A DNA stretch of 64,000 nt from positions 62,001-126,000 of the forward strand of contig NZ_UUOC01000025.1 in NCBI RefSeq assembly GCF_900590755.1, read 5' to 3'. The notes beneath the pieces were generated by a model, which was not told where the DNA came from, did not search any database, and was given only the letters and a program-made list of their open reading frames with translations. The translations under genes were made by a program, and so were the position numbers. The first letter of the stretch is position 1. Every line of letters starts with the position of its first letter. This DNA comes from Pseudomonas viridiflava. GTDB lineage: Bacteria; Pseudomonadota; Gammaproteobacteria; Pseudomonadales; Pseudomonadaceae. Positions 48,618 through 59,159 of the stretch are shown here, in pieces.

Positions 48618-48677
48618 TGAACATTTATGAACAGCAAACACTGAACAGATGAACACTTTGAACATTGACTTTGAACA
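48618..48677. promoter_or_regulatory. Six direct TGAACA repeats, probable activator sites
   Basis: TGAACA occurs at 48618, 48628, 48642, 48650, 48659 and 48672, all in the same direction. The block lies 50-110 bases upstream of the candidate -24/-12 element, where sigma-54 activators bind. Confidence 0.5.
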
Positions 48678-48781
48678 GGCCTGAGCGACACTGCATAAAC
48701 GCCACCGACTTGGACGTCCGTGCCAGATCCAACCTTGATCCAACAAAAACTATAAAAAACACATTCAGGATCCAGCCCAAC

Positions 48782-50626
48782 ATGGTCAATGCAGCCCCTG
48801 CTCACGACACCATCATCAGAGACTCATGGTCCCGCTGCCGGGATTTTGGTCTAAGTCATCAATCTGCACCCTCTTTCGGCCGGTTGCCGGTGGATCAGGT
48901 CGCCCAGTTGCTGGAGCGTCATCAGGCGCTGGTGCAGACCACCCATCAGCAGGTATTGCCGTTCTACGAAAATATCCTGAGCAACTCCAATTGCCTGATT
49001 CTGCTGGCTGACAATCAGGGCCAACTGCTCAAGTCGTGGGGCACTCAGCGTTTCATCGAGCCGTCCTGCAACCATGGCTTTCTGGCGGGTGCCAGCTGGA
49101 TCGAACGCGGCACCGGCACTAACGCAATCGGCACAGCACTGGTCTGTGAGCAGGCGGTGCACATCGAACACAACGAGCACTTTCTCAAGGCAAACCGCTT
49201 CATGACCGGCTCGGCTGCGCCGATCTTCGATGCTGCGCGGCGCATCATCGCGGTGCTGGACGTGTCCAGTGACAGCTTCCTGCCGCCCTCCCACACCCTG
49301 GGTATGGTGAAGATGATGAGCCAGTCGGTGGAGAACCGGCTGATCCTCGATCAGTTTCAGGACACCCACTTTCAGCTGACCTTCAACACCGGGCTGAACA
49401 ACCTGGACAGCCAGTGGGCCGGCCTGCTGATCCTTGATGAAAGCGGTTATATCGTCAGTGCCAACCGCCGCGCCGACAGCTTGTCAGGGGGCAGCCTGAT
49501 GGGCAAAAACATCGAACAGGTTTTCAACACCACGGCTGCGCGGGTATTTGACCAGACCGAAGGCCAGCCCTTCGCACTGCAAGCCGCAGGACACAATCGC
49601 TTCCATGCATTGCTGCGCCGGCCGCAACGCAAGCTGTCGCGGATTCACGCCATGCCGCCGTTGCAAGCGGATGTTGGTCATGACGCCGTAACGCTAAGCG
49701 GGATCAGCCTCGGAGATGCCAGGGTCGAAAAGGCCGTGCTGCAGGCGCAAAGGCTGCTGGAGAAGAATATTGCGTTGTTGATCCACGGCGAAACCGGCGT
49801 CGGGAAAGAGGTGTTCGTCAAAGCCCTGCATAACGCCAGCTCCCGATCTGCCCGCCCGTTGATAGCCGTCAACTGTGCGGCGATCCCGGCTGAACTGGTG
49901 GAGTCAGAGCTGTTTGGCTACGAAAAAGGCGCGTTCACCGGTGCACACCATAAAGGCAGCATCGGCCTGATTCGCAAAGCGGACAAAGGCACCCTGTTTC
50001 TCGATGAAATCGGCGACATGCCATTGTTGGTCCAGGCTCGGCTGTTGCGTGTGCTGCAAGAGCGTTGCGTGCAACCGTTGGGCAGCAGCGAATTGCACCC
50101 GGTGGACGTGCGATTGATCTCCGCGACCAACCGCCACCTGCGTGACGACGTTCAGGCCGGTCACTTTCGTCAGGATTTGTACTACCGGATCAGTGGGCTG
50201 AATCTGGAACTACCGCCCTTGCGCGAGCGCACAGACAAAACCGCGTTGGTCCAGCGTATCTGGCAGCAGCATCGCGAGCCCGCGCAGATTCTTGGGTTTT
50301 CGGCAAAGGTGCTGGAGCTGTTCGAGCAGCACCCCTGGCCTGGCAACCTGCGCCAGATGAGCAACGTGATTCAGGTAGCGCTGGCCCTGGCGGGGGATGA
50401 ACTCATCGGTCCGGAGCATTTGCCGGACGATTTCTTTGCTGACCTGCAAATGGAATCAGCGGATGTTCAAACGGTGGCCGCGTTCAGCCGCATAGGCGCT
50501 GTGCACCCCGGCGAGGATTTGAACGAAATGCTGCAGGCGGTCGGAGGCAATATCTCGCAACTGGCCAAGCATCTGGGGGTGAGCAGGAATACGCTTTATA
50601 AGCGGTTACGGGAGAGACGGGGGTGA
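48782..50626 (+). CDS. AcoR-like sigma-54-dependent activator
   Basis: The product is 614 residues. A GAF-like sensor (about 60-210) and a PAS-like part (230-320) precede the AAA+ domain: Walker A GETGVGKEVF, the sigma-54 contact loop GAFTGA and Walker B GTLFLDEIGDM. A Fis-type helix-turn-helix ends the protein (LAKHLGVSRNTLYKRLRER). It is divergent from the importer and presumably turns it on when its ligand is present. The frame opens at TTG 48665; the ATG at 48782 gives the family's N-terminus. Confidence 0.9.
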   Translation: MVNAAPAHDTIIRDSWSRCRDFGLSHQSAPSFGRLPVDQVAQLLERHQALVQTTHQQVLPFYENILSNSNCLILLADNQGQLLKSWGTQRFIEPSCNHGFLAGASWIERGTGTNAIGTALVCEQAVHIEHNEHFLKANRFMTGSAAPIFDAARRIIAVLDVSSDSFLPPSHTLGMVKMMSQSVENRLILDQFQDTHFQLTFNTGLNNLDSQWAGLLILDESGYIVSANRRADSLSGGSLMGKNIEQVFNTTAARVFDQTEGQPFALQAAGHNRFHALLRRPQRKLSRIHAMPPLQADVGHDAVTLSGISLGDARVEKAVLQAQRLLEKNIALLIHGETGVGKEVFVKALHNASSRSARPLIAVNCAAIPAELVESELFGYEKGAFTGAHHKGSIGLIRKADKGTLFLDEIGDMPLLVQARLLRVLQERCVQPLGSSELHPVDVRLISATNRHLRDDVQAGHFRQDLYYRISGLNLELPPLRERTDKTALVQRIWQQHREPAQILGFSAKVLELFEQHPWPGNLRQMSNVIQVALALAGDELIGPEHLPDDFFADLQMESADVQTVAAFSRIGAVHPGEDLNEMLQAVGGNISQLAKHLGVSRNTLYKRLRERRG

Positions 50627-50654
50627 GGCTTGATTATTGGTGAAATCGGACCCC

Positions 50655-50744
50655 GTGGGAGCGAGCTTGCTCGCGAAGAGGCCAGTACAGTCGCTGTAGT
50701 TACATCGACTGTTACATAGTCTTCGCAAGCAAGCTTGCTCCCAC
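50655..50744. repeat. REP doublet (type A variant)
   Basis: GTGGGAGCGAGCTTGCTCGC faces its inverse across a spacer with GTCGCTGTAG. Confidence 0.8.
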
Positions 50745-50786
50745 AGATCGGTGGTCTGATCACAGGGCCGGGGCTGACGTGGACAT

Positions 50787-50859
50787 TGTAGGAGCTGCCG
50801 AAGGCTGCGAAAGCAATCTTGCAGATACATTGCCTTCGCAGCCTGCGGCAGCTCCTACA
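50787..50859. repeat. REP doublet (type B)
   Basis: Two full inverted copies of GGAGCTGCCGAAGGCTGCGA lie 43 bases beyond the previous doublet, between convergent genes. Confidence 0.85.
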
Positions 50860-50879
50860 GGTTGATTGCCCCTAGTAAA

Positions 50880-52262
50880 TCAATCCGCCAACCGCCAGGT
50901 CGTGCCGCCTTTGCCGTCTTCCAGCACCACGCCCATGGCGGTGATCTGGTCGCGGATGCGGTCGGACTCGGCCCAGTCTTTGGCTGCACGAGCTGCCAGC
51001 CGCGCCTGGATCAGCGCTTCGACTTCGGCAGCATCGACCCGACCTTGCGCGCCTGCCTGCAAGAAGTCGTCTGCTTCGAGCTGCAACACACCCAACACGC
51101 TGGCCAATTGCTTCAGTCGAGCTGCAAGACCTGCCGCAGCCACCAGGTCGGTGTCACGCAGACGGTTGATCTCGCGGACCATGTCGAACAGCACCGCACA
51201 GGCTTCCGGCGTACCGAAGTCGTCGTTCATGGCCGCGGAGAACCGCTCGACGTACGCTTCGCCACCCACAGGTTCGGCAACCGGCAGGCCGCGCAGTGCG
51301 TGGTAGAAACGTTCCAGCGCGCTCTTGGACTCTTTCAGGCTGTCTTCGGAGTAGTTGATCGCGCTGCGGTAGTGGCTCGATACCAGCAGGTAACGCACCA
51401 CTTCCGGCTGATACTTTTCCAGCACGTCGCGGATGGTGAAGAAGTTGTTCAAGGACTTGGACATCTTCTCGCCATTGATGCGAATCATGCCGCAGTGCAG
51501 CCAGGCATTGGCGTAGGTTTTACCCGTGGCCGCCTCGCTCTGGGCGATTTCGTTTTCATGGTGCGGGAACTCTAGATCGCTGCCGCCGCCATGAATATCG
51601 AAGGTCTCACCCAGGCAGCAGGTGGACATCACCGAGCACTCGATGTGCCAGCCCGGACGCCCGGCGCCCCATGGTGATTCCCAGCTTGGCTCACCCGGTT
51701 TGACGCCTTTCCAGAGCACGAAATCCAGCGGATCGTCCTTGGCCTCTTCCACTTCGATGCGGGCACCGATGCGCAGGTCTTCGATCTTCTTGCGCGACAA
51801 CTTGCCGTAACCGAGGAATTTGCCGACGCGGTAATACACGTCGCCATTACCCGGCGCATAAGCGTAGCCCTTGTCGATCAAGGTCTGGATCATGGCGTGC
51901 ATGCCGTCGATGTAATCGGTGGCGCGGGGCTCCATATCCGGCTTCAGGATATTGAGACGAGCTTCGTCCTCATGCATCGCATCGATCATGCGCGCGGTCA
52001 GGGCATCGAACGCTTCGCCGTTTTCACGGGCACGATTGATGATCTTGTCGTCGATATCGGTGATGTTGCGCACATAAGTCAAATCGTAACCGCTGAAACG
52101 CAGCCAGCGGATCACGAGATCGAAAGCCACCATGCTGCGCCCGTGGCCCAGGTGGCAGTAGTCGTACACGGTCATCCCGCAGACGTACATGCGCACCTTG
52201 TTGCCATCCAGCGGCTTGAAGACTTCTTTGCTCTTGGTGAGCGTGTTGTAGATCGAAAGCAC
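50880..52262 (-). CDS. cysS: Cysteinyl-tRNA synthetase
   Basis: The product is 460 residues. The class I motif reads CHLGHGRS, the zinc site starts at [10 protein letters not shown], and the KMSKS loop is [10 protein letters not shown]. The start is GTG at 52262 with AAGGAG upstream. It follows glnS by nine bases, so the two synthetases share one transcript. It charges tRNA-Cys. Confidence 0.97.
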   Translation of the reverse strand: MLSIYNTLTKSKEVFKPLDGNKVRMYVCGMTVYDYCHLGHGRSMVAFDLVIRWLRFSGYDLTYVRNITDIDDKIINRARENGEAFDALTARMIDAMHEDEARLNILKPDMEPRATDYIDGMHAMIQTLIDKGYAYAPGNGDVYYRVGKFLGYGKLSRKKIEDLRIGARIEVEEAKDDPLDFVLWKGVKPGEPSWESPWGAGRPGWHIECSVMSTCCLGETFDIHGGGSDLEFPHHENEIAQSEAATGKTYANAWLHCGMIRINGEKMSKSLNNFFTIRDVLEKYQPEVVRYLLVSSHYRSAINYSEDSLKESKSALERFYHALRGLPVAEPVGGEAYVERFSAAMNDDFGTPEACAVLFDMVREINRLRDTDLVAAAGLAARLKQLASVLGVLQLEADDFLQAGAQGRVDAAEVEALIQARLAARAAKDWAESDRIRDQITAMGVVLEDGKGGTTWRLAD

Positions 52263-52271
52263 TTAGGCTCC

Positions 52272-53966
52272 TTAAGACCACGAATCTCGTAGCGTTACAG
52301 TCCGGTTAAATACCGGCTGACCTGGTTTCGAGTCCTTGATGTCCGCGCAGAAATAACCTTCGCGTTCGAACTGGAAACGGTCTTCCGGTTGCGCTTGCCC
52401 CAATGAAGGTTCAGCACGACAACCGGTCAGTACTTGCAGGGAGTCCGGGTTGATGTTGTCCAGGAAGCTGGCACCGTCTTCGGCTTTTTCCGGGTTCGGC
52501 GAGCGGAACAGACGATCGTACAGACGCACTTCGCATTCAACGCTTTCAGCCGCAGGCACCCAATGCACAACGCCTTTGACCTTGCGGCCTTCAGGGTTCT
52601 TGCCCAGGGTGTCAGGATCGTATGAGCAACGCAGCTCGACGATGTTGCCGTCGGCATCCTTGATCGCTTCGTCGGCACGGATCACGTAGCTGCCACGCAG
52701 GCGCACTTCGCCATTAGGCTCCAGGCGCTTGTAGCCCTTTGGCGGCTCTTCCATGTAGTCGTCGCGGTCGATGTAGATTTCCCGGGAGAACGGCAGATTG
52801 CGCACGCCCAGGTCTTCTTTCGGATGACGCGGCAGCTCCAGGTTTTCGACCTGACCTTCCGGGTAGTTGGTGATCACGACTTTCAGCGGACGCAGCACGC
52901 ACATGGCGCGCGGGGCGCTGTGGTCCAGGTCATCACGGATGCTGAATTCCAGCATGCCGAAATCAACCACGCCGTCGGAACGGTTGGTACCGATCATCTC
53001 GCAGAAGTTACGGATCGACTTCGGCGTGTAGCCACGGCGACGGAAACCCGACAGGGTCGACATGCGCGGGTCATCCCAGCCGAAGACGTGCTTCTCGTCC
53101 ACCAGTTGCTTGAGTTTGCGCTTGCTGGTGATGGTGTAGTTCAGGTTCAGGCGCGAGAACTCGTACTGGCGCGGCCTGCTCGGCACCGACAGGTTGTCGA
53201 GGAACCAGTCGTACAGCGGACGGTGGCTTTCGAATTCCAGGGTGCAGATCGAATGCGTGATGCCTTCGATAGCGTCCGACTGACCGTGGGTGAAGTCGTA
53301 GATCGGGTAAATGCACCACTTGTCACCGGTCTGGTGGTGGTGGGCATGACGAATGCGATACAGGATCGGGTCGCGCAGGTTCATGTTCGGCGAAGCCATG
53401 TCGATCTTGGCGCGCAGCACGCGAGCGCCGTCTTCGAACTCACCGGCTTTCATGCGCGCGAACAGGTCCAGGTTTTCCTCGACGCCGCGCTCACGGAACG
53501 GACTGTTCTTGCCCGGCTCGGTCAGGGTGCCGCGGTATTCGCGAGCCTGCTCGGGGGTCAGATCGTCCACATACGCCTTGCCGGCCTTGATCAGCTCGAC
53601 AGCCCAGTCGTGCAGTTGATCAAAATACTGCGAGGCATAACGCACTTCGCCGGACCACTCAAAGCCCAGCCACTTGACGTCGCTTTCGATGGCGTCGATG
53701 TATTCCTGGTCTTCCTTGGCCGGGTTGGTGTCGTCGAAACGCAGGTGCGTGACGCCACCAAATTCCTGAGCCAGGCCGAAATTCACGCAGATCGACTTGG
53801 CGTGACCGATGTGCAGATAGCCGTTGGGCTCCGGCGGAAAGCGGGTCACGATCTGGGTGTGCTTACCTGAATCGAGGTCAGCCTGGACAATCGGGCGCAG
53901 GAAATTGGTAGGAATAGCAGGGCCTGCCTTTGAATTCGCAGCGGGGTCTTGAGTGGGCTTGCTCAT
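52272..53966 (-). CDS. glnS: Glutaminyl-tRNA synthetase
   Basis: The product is 564 residues. It has [16 protein letters not shown] (HIGH), the [11 protein letters not shown] loop and [15 protein letters not shown], typical of GlnRS. A beta-barrel anticodon-binding part follows. AAGGATCC stands before the ATG at 53966; an upstream TTG is less likely. It makes Gln-tRNA directly. Confidence 0.97.
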   Translation of the reverse strand: MSKPTQDPAANSKAGPAIPTNFLRPIVQADLDSGKHTQIVTRFPPEPNGYLHIGHAKSICVNFGLAQEFGGVTHLRFDDTNPAKEDQEYIDAIESDVKWLGFEWSGEVRYASQYFDQLHDWAVELIKAGKAYVDDLTPEQAREYRGTLTEPGKNSPFRERGVEENLDLFARMKAGEFEDGARVLRAKIDMASPNMNLRDPILYRIRHAHHHQTGDKWCIYPIYDFTHGQSDAIEGITHSICTLEFESHRPLYDWFLDNLSVPSRPRQYEFSRLNLNYTITSKRKLKQLVDEKHVFGWDDPRMSTLSGFRRRGYTPKSIRNFCEMIGTNRSDGVVDFGMLEFSIRDDLDHSAPRAMCVLRPLKVVITNYPEGQVENLELPRHPKEDLGVRNLPFSREIYIDRDDYMEEPPKGYKRLEPNGEVRLRGSYVIRADEAIKDADGNIVELRCSYDPDTLGKNPEGRKVKGVVHWVPAAESVECEVRLYDRLFRSPNPEKAEDGASFLDNINPDSLQVLTGCRAEPSLGQAQPEDRFQFEREGYFCADIKDSKPGQPVFNRTVTLRDSWS

Positions 53967-54174
53967 AGGATCCTTGGACAATACAAGTGCGCGGCCAGGG
54001 TAGGCCGACTAAATCAAAGCGCTTATCATAGCCGAAGCTGTCTACTGCCTACAGCGCCGTGTTAAGAAAACCATCGAGTTAAAAACTCGAAAGAATTATG
54101 TAGCGACCTCTGTAAACTGCGCGTCAGGGTTATAACGCGTCCATTCATGAACTGCCAAAAGAGCGAATTCAGAT

Positions 54175-54678
54175 ATGTCCAAAGTAAAATTGACCACCAA
54201 TCATGGCGACATCGTTTTGCAGCTGAACGCCGAAAAAGCGCCGCTGACCGTTGCCAACTTCATTGAATACGTCAACGCTGGCCACTACGAAAACACCGTT
54301 TTCCACCGTGTGATCGGCAACTTCATGATCCAGGGCGGCGGGTTCGAGCCAGGCATGAAGGAAAAGAAAGACAAGCGCCCAAGCATCCAGAACGAAGCTG
54401 ACAACGGCCTGCCGAACGAGAAGTACACCGTTGCCATGGCCCGTACCATGGAGCCGCATTCGGCTTCCGCCCAGTTCTTCATCAACGTGGCTGACAACAG
54501 CTTCCTGAACCACAGCGCCAAGACCACTCAAGGCTGGGGCTACGCGGTATTCGCTAAAGTGGTTGAAGGCACTGACGTTGTCGACGCTATCAAGGGCGTT
54601 TCCACCGGCAGCAAGTCGGGTCACCAGGACGTACCGACTGAAGACGTGATCATCGAGAAAGCCGAGATCATTGAGTGA
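54175..54678 (+). CDS. ppiB: Cytosolic cyclophilin PpiB
   Basis: The product is 167 residues without a signal peptide, so it is cytosolic. Cyclophilin hallmarks are [24 protein letters not shown] and [16 protein letters not shown]. It speeds proline isomerisation in folding. Its stop overlaps the lpxH GTG (GTGA), so the two are translationally coupled. It is divergent from glnS. Confidence 0.97.
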   Translation: MSKVKLTTNHGDIVLQLNAEKAPLTVANFIEYVNAGHYENTVFHRVIGNFMIQGGGFEPGMKEKKDKRPSIQNEADNGLPNEKYTVAMARTMEPHSASAQFFINVADNSFLNHSAKTTQGWGYAVFAKVVEGTDVVDAIKGVSTGSKSGHQDVPTEDVIIEKAEIIE

Positions 54679-55436
54679 TATTGCTGATCTCCGATCTGCA
54701 CTTGCAGGAAGAACGCCCGGACATTACCCGGGCGTTTCTGGATCTGATCGCGGGCCGTGCCCGCGATGCCCAGGCGCTGTATATCCTCGGGGATTTTTTC
54801 GAGGTCTGGATTGGTGACGATGCGATGTCACCTTTCCAGCGCTCGATCTGTCAGGCCCTGCGCGAACTGAGCGACAGCGGCACCCCAATATTTCTGATGC
54901 ATGGCAATCGTGACTTCATGATTGGCCGTGCGTTCTGTAAAGCGGCGGGCTGCACTTTGCTGCCTGACCCAAGCGTCGTCGAATTGAACGGCGAGCCCGT
55001 ATTGTTGATGCACGGGGATAGTTTGTGTACCCGTGATGAAGGCTACATTCGGATGCGCCGATACCTGCGCCATCCACTGACTTTGTTCGTGCTGCGTCAT
55101 CTACCCAAGAGCACGCGGCACAAGCTGGCGCGCAAGCTGCGCAATGAAAGCCGCTCTCAAACCAGTATGAAGGCCAACGACATTGTCGACGTCACGCCCG
55201 AAGAGGTGCCCAGGGTGATGGAGCATTTTGGCGTGCGCACTCTGATCCACGGGCACACGCACCGCCCTGCCATTCACAAGCTGCAGATCGGCGATCAGGC
55301 CGCCCGCCGCATTGTGCTGGGTGACTGGGACAAGCAGGGTTGGGCGGTGCAGGTGGATGAGCAAGGGTTTCAGTTGGGGGCGTTTGAGTTTGGGGTGGGG
55401 CCGCAAGCTGCCTTGCCTCATCCCTCGACACACTGA
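54675..55436 (+). CDS. lpxH: UDP-2,3-diacylglucosamine diphosphatase
   Basis: The product is 253 residues. The metallophosphatase motifs are all present: [47 protein letters not shown] and [11 protein letters not shown]. LpxH makes lipid X in lipid A synthesis at the inner membrane. The start is a GTG overlapping the ppiB stop. A short C-terminal tail of about ten residues is variable. Confidence 0.96.
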   Translation: MILLISDLHLQEERPDITRAFLDLIAGRARDAQALYILGDFFEVWIGDDAMSPFQRSICQALRELSDSGTPIFLMHGNRDFMIGRAFCKAAGCTLLPDPSVVELNGEPVLLMHGDSLCTRDEGYIRMRRYLRHPLTLFVLRHLPKSTRHKLARKLRNESRSQTSMKANDIVDVTPEEVPRVMEHFGVRTLIHGHTHRPAIHKLQIGDQAARRIVLGDWDKQGWAVQVDEQGFQLGAFEFGVGPQAALPHPSTH

Positions 55437-55484
55437 TCCTGTGGGGCTTGCCCGCGATAAGCATGAGTTTCTAAACACCTTTCG

Positions 55485-56293
55485 TGTACATATCCATTCT
55501 TGCGGTAATGGCGACTTAGGGTTCCGCCCTGACGGCGGGTCACTTTCGAAAAGCGCGAAAGTAACCAAAGCGCTCTTGCCCCACCACTCGGTCCCTCGCC
55601 TAGGCTCGGCATGCCCGGCATCCGACATTAAATCGGGGGGCCGCCGCGAAGGGCCATCCCTGGCCCAGCGCGGCTAACCCGGCGTCCTGCCGGTTTACCC
55701 CCCAATTTAATATCGAATTCCGGCCAGCGTGGTTTGACGGGGCGCCAAGATCAAAATCAAAAGCAGATCAAGATCAAGATCAAAGGCTGGGATGGCGGTG
55801 TGGCGCGGATCGATTGTAGGAGCTGCCGAAGGCTGCGAAGGCGGCTCCCGATTCGCAGCCTTCGGCAGCTCCTACAGAGAATTGCGCAAGCCGTTGACTT
55901 CGTGGGAGCGAATTCATTCGCGAATGCAATAGCTCAAACAAAGAAGACCGGCCAGTAACTCCACCCAAACAAGCCGGCTTTCAGGCCGCCGAGCTTTTGA
56001 TTTTGATCTTAGGCGCCCCGTTAAACCACGCTGGCCGGAATTCGACATTGAGGCGGCGGGCAAACCGGCAGGACGCCGGTTTAGCCGCGCTGGGCCAGGG
56101 ATGGCCCTTCGCGGCGGGCCCGCCGAATCAATGTCGGATTACGGGTATGCCGAGCCTAGGCGAGGGACCTAGTGGTGGGGCAAGGAGTTTTTGGTTACTT
56201 TTGGCTGGGCCGGCATTCCGGGCTGTTTGCCAAAAGTGACCCGCTGTAAGAGCGGAACCATAAGAGGCCGTTACCGCAGCAACGGATATGTAC
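55485..56293. repeat. Large inverted duplication (arms about 280 and 301 bases)
   Basis: Arms at 55485-55764 and 55993-56293 are inverted copies with most positions identical, ending in perfect GTACATATCC outside and AAGATCAAAATCAAAAGC inside. The right arm has an extra 25-30 bases. The arms belong to a dispersed Pseudomonas repeat with CCTCGCCTAGGCTCGGCAT. It fills the gap between convergent lpxH and emrB and gives only spurious open frames. Confidence 0.85.
55815..55876. repeat. REP doublet (type B) inside the large inverted repeat
   Basis: A nearly perfect palindrome of two GGAGCTGCCGAAGGCTGCGA units sits in the 228-base centre of the larger inverted structure. A further single unit with GTGGGAGCGAATTCATTCGC is at 55901-55920. 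Confidence 0.85.
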
Positions 56294-56337
56294 GCAACAT
56301 TACATCGCATCGCATCAGGCCTCAGCACGCCAAAAAA

Positions 56338-57876
56338 TCAATGCCCACCCCCAGCCGCAGGCCCGGCTTTCGCGGTAAACGGCGGCTTGGCCAGCCAGAC
56401 CAGCAGAATCAGCCCCATGAACACCCAGCCCATCAAATGGAAATAATCCACCGTGGACATCATGTAAGCCTGACTATTGAGCGTCTGTTCAAGCTGCGCA
56501 TACGCCTGAGGACTCGCACCGCCCAGGCTGTTCAGCGCCTCCCGGGTCGCGGGTTCATAGGCACTGATGTTTTCACTCAGATAAGCATGATGCTGATCCG
56601 CCCGGCGAATCCAGATCCAGGTAGTCAGCGACGCAGCAAAACTGCCCCCCAGAGTACGCAGGAAAGTCGCCAGGCCAGAGCCGTCGGCAATCTGGTTAGG
56701 CGGCAAGTCCGACAGCAGAATGCTCAAGGTCGGCATGAAGAACAACGCCACGCCTGCCCCCATGAACAGCTGCACCAACGCGATATGCTCGAAGTCCACC
56801 TCATTGGTGAATCCGGCGCGCATAAAACAACTGGTGCCGATCGCCAGAAACGCCAGCCCGGCCAGCAATCGCAGGTCGAACTTGTGGGCGTACTTGCCCA
56901 CGAATGGCGACATGAGCACCGGCAGAATCCCGATAGGCGCCACCGCCAGTCCCGCATAGGTCGCGGTATAGCCCATCTGCGTCTGCAGCCATTGGGGCAG
57001 CAACAGGTTGATGCCGAAGAACCCGGCATAGCCGCCGACCAACACCATGGTACCGATGCGGAAGTTGCGGAAGGCGAACAGACGCAGATTGACGATGGGA
57101 TGCTTGTCGGTCATTTCCCAAATCACGAACACCGACAGCGCAATAGCAGAAATCACGGTGCCAATGACGATGAAGTTCGATTCGAACCAATCCAGATCAT
57201 TGCCCTTATCCAGCACCACCTGCAAGGCACCGACGCCGATGATCAGGGTAATAAGCCCGACGTAATCCATCGGCTGATAACTGGTCACCACCGGCCGCTT
57301 GGCCATTTGCATGCGCACCACCAGCACCGCGAACAGGCCGATGGGAATGTTGATGAAGAAGATCCACGGCCAGCTGTAACTGTCGGTAATCCAGCCGCCG
57401 AGAATCGGCCCGGCAATGGGCGCCACCACCGTGACCATCGCCAGCAATGCCAATGCCATCCCCCTTTTCGCCGGGGGATAAACGGCAATCAGCAAAGTTT
57501 GCGTCATCGGGTACAACGGCCCCGCCACCACACCTTGCAGCACGCGAAAGCCCACCAGTTCCGGCATGGACTGGGAAATCCCGCAGAGGAACGAAGCCAC
57601 CACAAACAGAATCGTTGCCCACAGAAACAACTTCACCTCGCCAAAACGGCGGCTCAGCCAGCCGGTGAGTGGCAAGGCAATGGCGTTGCTCACCGCAAAT
57701 GAGGTGATGACCCAGGTGCCCTGCTCCGAGCTGACCCCAAGGTTGCCGGAGATGGTTGGCAAGGCAACGTTGGCAATGGTCGTGTCGAGGACCTGCATGA
57801 AGGTCGCCAACGACAGGCCGATGGTGCACAGCAACAGGCTGGGCGGCGTAAATGATGCGGGTGCGTTGGCGCTCAT
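56338..57876 (-). CDS. emrB: DHA2-family drug efflux transporter, EmrB type
   Basis: The product is 512 residues with about fourteen membrane helices. Family motifs are LDTTIANVALPTISGNLGVS, WVITSFAVSNAIALPLTGWLSRRFGEV and GVVAGPLYPMTQTLL. It should export hydrophobic drugs in exchange for protons, working with EmrA and the outer membrane factor of the operon. It is the last gene, 60 bp after emrA. Confidence 0.94.
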   Translation of the reverse strand: MSANAPASFTPPSLLLCTIGLSLATFMQVLDTTIANVALPTISGNLGVSSEQGTWVITSFAVSNAIALPLTGWLSRRFGEVKLFLWATILFVVASFLCGISQSMPELVGFRVLQGVVAGPLYPMTQTLLIAVYPPAKRGMALALLAMVTVVAPIAGPILGGWITDSYSWPWIFFINIPIGLFAVLVVRMQMAKRPVVTSYQPMDYVGLITLIIGVGALQVVLDKGNDLDWFESNFIVIGTVISAIALSVFVIWEMTDKHPIVNLRLFAFRNFRIGTMVLVGGYAGFFGINLLLPQWLQTQMGYTATYAGLAVAPIGILPVLMSPFVGKYAHKFDLRLLAGLAFLAIGTSCFMRAGFTNEVDFEHIALVQLFMGAGVALFFMPTLSILLSDLPPNQIADGSGLATFLRTLGGSFAASLTTWIWIRRADQHHAYLSENISAYEPATREALNSLGGASPQAYAQLEQTLNSQAYMMSTVDYFHLMGWVFMGLILLVWLAKPPFTAKAGPAAGGGH

Positions 57877-57936
57877 CGCGAATCCCTGAACACTTGACGG
57901 TGCTCCGGCGTGGGCCGGAGCACGTGGATTGGCGGA

Positions 57937-59154
57937 TCAGCGCTGGGCGGTCTTGCCGCTGGCTGCGCTGTTTTCGTGGATCAGGCGGGCGATCACGGCA
58001 TCGGCCTCGGCCAATTGCTGCTCGTAGACGTTAGTGCTGAACGAGGCCTTTTTCGGCGGCTGCTGAGCCAGTACCGGACCGCTCTGATCGTGCAGGTTGA
58101 CATTGACCACGGTGGACAAGCCGATCCTCAGCGGATGCTCGGCCAGCTCGTCGGCATTGATATGAACGCGTACCGGAACCCGCTGTACGATCTTGATCCA
58201 GTTACCGGTGGCGTTCTGGGCAGGCAGCAACGCAAACGCGCTGCCTGTGCCTGCGCCCAGGCTGTCGATGGTGCCGCTGTACTTCACATCGCTGCCGTAC
58301 AGGTCGGATTCGATTTCAACCGGCTGGCCAATGCGCATCTTGCCCAGTTGGGTTTCCTTGAAGTTGGCGTCGATCCACAGCTCATTCAGCGGGATCACCG
58401 CCATCAACGCAGTGCCGGGCTGAACCCGTTGCCCCAGTTGCACGGTGCGCTTGGCGACATAGCCGGTCACGGGTGCGATCAGGGTGCTGCGAGCATTGGC
58501 CAGATACGCCTGACGCAACTGCGCGGCGGCGGCTTTAACGTCCGGGTGGGACGATACTTCGGTGTCGTCAACCAAGGCCACGCTGCTGGCCAACTGTTGT
58601 TGCACGTTGTTCAAGGCACTTTGCGCGCTGATCAGATCGTCATGGGCGTGGGACAGTTCTTCCTGGGAAATCGCCCCGCCCGCTGCCAGATTCTTGCGTC
58701 GGTTGTAGTTGTCCTGAGCCTTTTTGACTTCGGCGCGCTGGGCTGCCAACTGGGCCTTCATGCCATCGACATTGCTGTACAAACCGCGCACCTGGCGCAC
58801 CGTCTTGCCCAGATTGGCTTCGGCGCTTTGCAAGCCGACTGCGGCATCGCTTGGGTCGAATTGCAGCAATACCTGACCGGCGCGGACCAGATCACCATCA
58901 TCGGCGCCGATGCTGGTCACAGTGCCCGTCACCAGCGGCGTGATTTCCACGACGTTGCCGTTCACGTAGGCGTCGTCGGTGCTTTCATTCCAGCGGCCAT
59001 ACAGCTCGTGCCAGGCCCAGACGCCCAGCCCGCCGAGGATGACGACCAGCGCCAGACCGATGAGCAGGAACTTGCGCTTGCGCGGGTTACTGTCTTTTTT
59101 TACGTTGTCTTGCTTGGAAGTGTCAGTGCTGTTTTCGCTAGCGGCAGTGGCCAT
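57937..59154 (-). CDS. emrA: Membrane fusion protein, EmrA type
   Basis: The product is 405 residues. One N-terminal membrane helix (FLLIGLALVVILGGLGVWAW, about residues 29-48) anchors a periplasmic body: half-lipoyl STDDAYVNGNVVEITPLVTG, a long coiled-coil hairpin (about 120-210), then LIAPVTGYVAKRTVQLGQRV. It connects EmrB to the outer membrane channel. Five bases separate it from the upstream nodT-like stop. Confidence 0.94.
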   Translation of the reverse strand: MATAASENSTDTSKQDNVKKDSNPRKRKFLLIGLALVVILGGLGVWAWHELYGRWNESTDDAYVNGNVVEITPLVTGTVTSIGADDGDLVRAGQVLLQFDPSDAAVGLQSAEANLGKTVRQVRGLYSNVDGMKAQLAAQRAEVKKAQDNYNRRKNLAAGGAISQEELSHAHDDLISAQSALNNVQQQLASSVALVDDTEVSSHPDVKAAAAQLRQAYLANARSTLIAPVTGYVAKRTVQLGQRVQPGTALMAVIPLNELWIDANFKETQLGKMRIGQPVEIESDLYGSDVKYSGTIDSLGAGTGSAFALLPAQNATGNWIKIVQRVPVRVHINADELAEHPLRIGLSTVVNVNLHDQSGPVLAQQPPKKASFSTNVYEQQLAEADAVIARLIHENSAASGKTAQR

Positions 59155-59159
59155 GACGA

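Noticed and set aside
55101..55677. Small frames in the large inverted repeat
   Set aside because: They come from a dispersed repeat that gives spurious short proteins in many Pseudomonas genomes; they have no ribosome sites.
56191..57702. 503-residue open frame on the plus strand
   Set aside because: It begins in the large repeat and runs antisense through emrB; composition is His/Arg/Gln-rich as in shadow frames.
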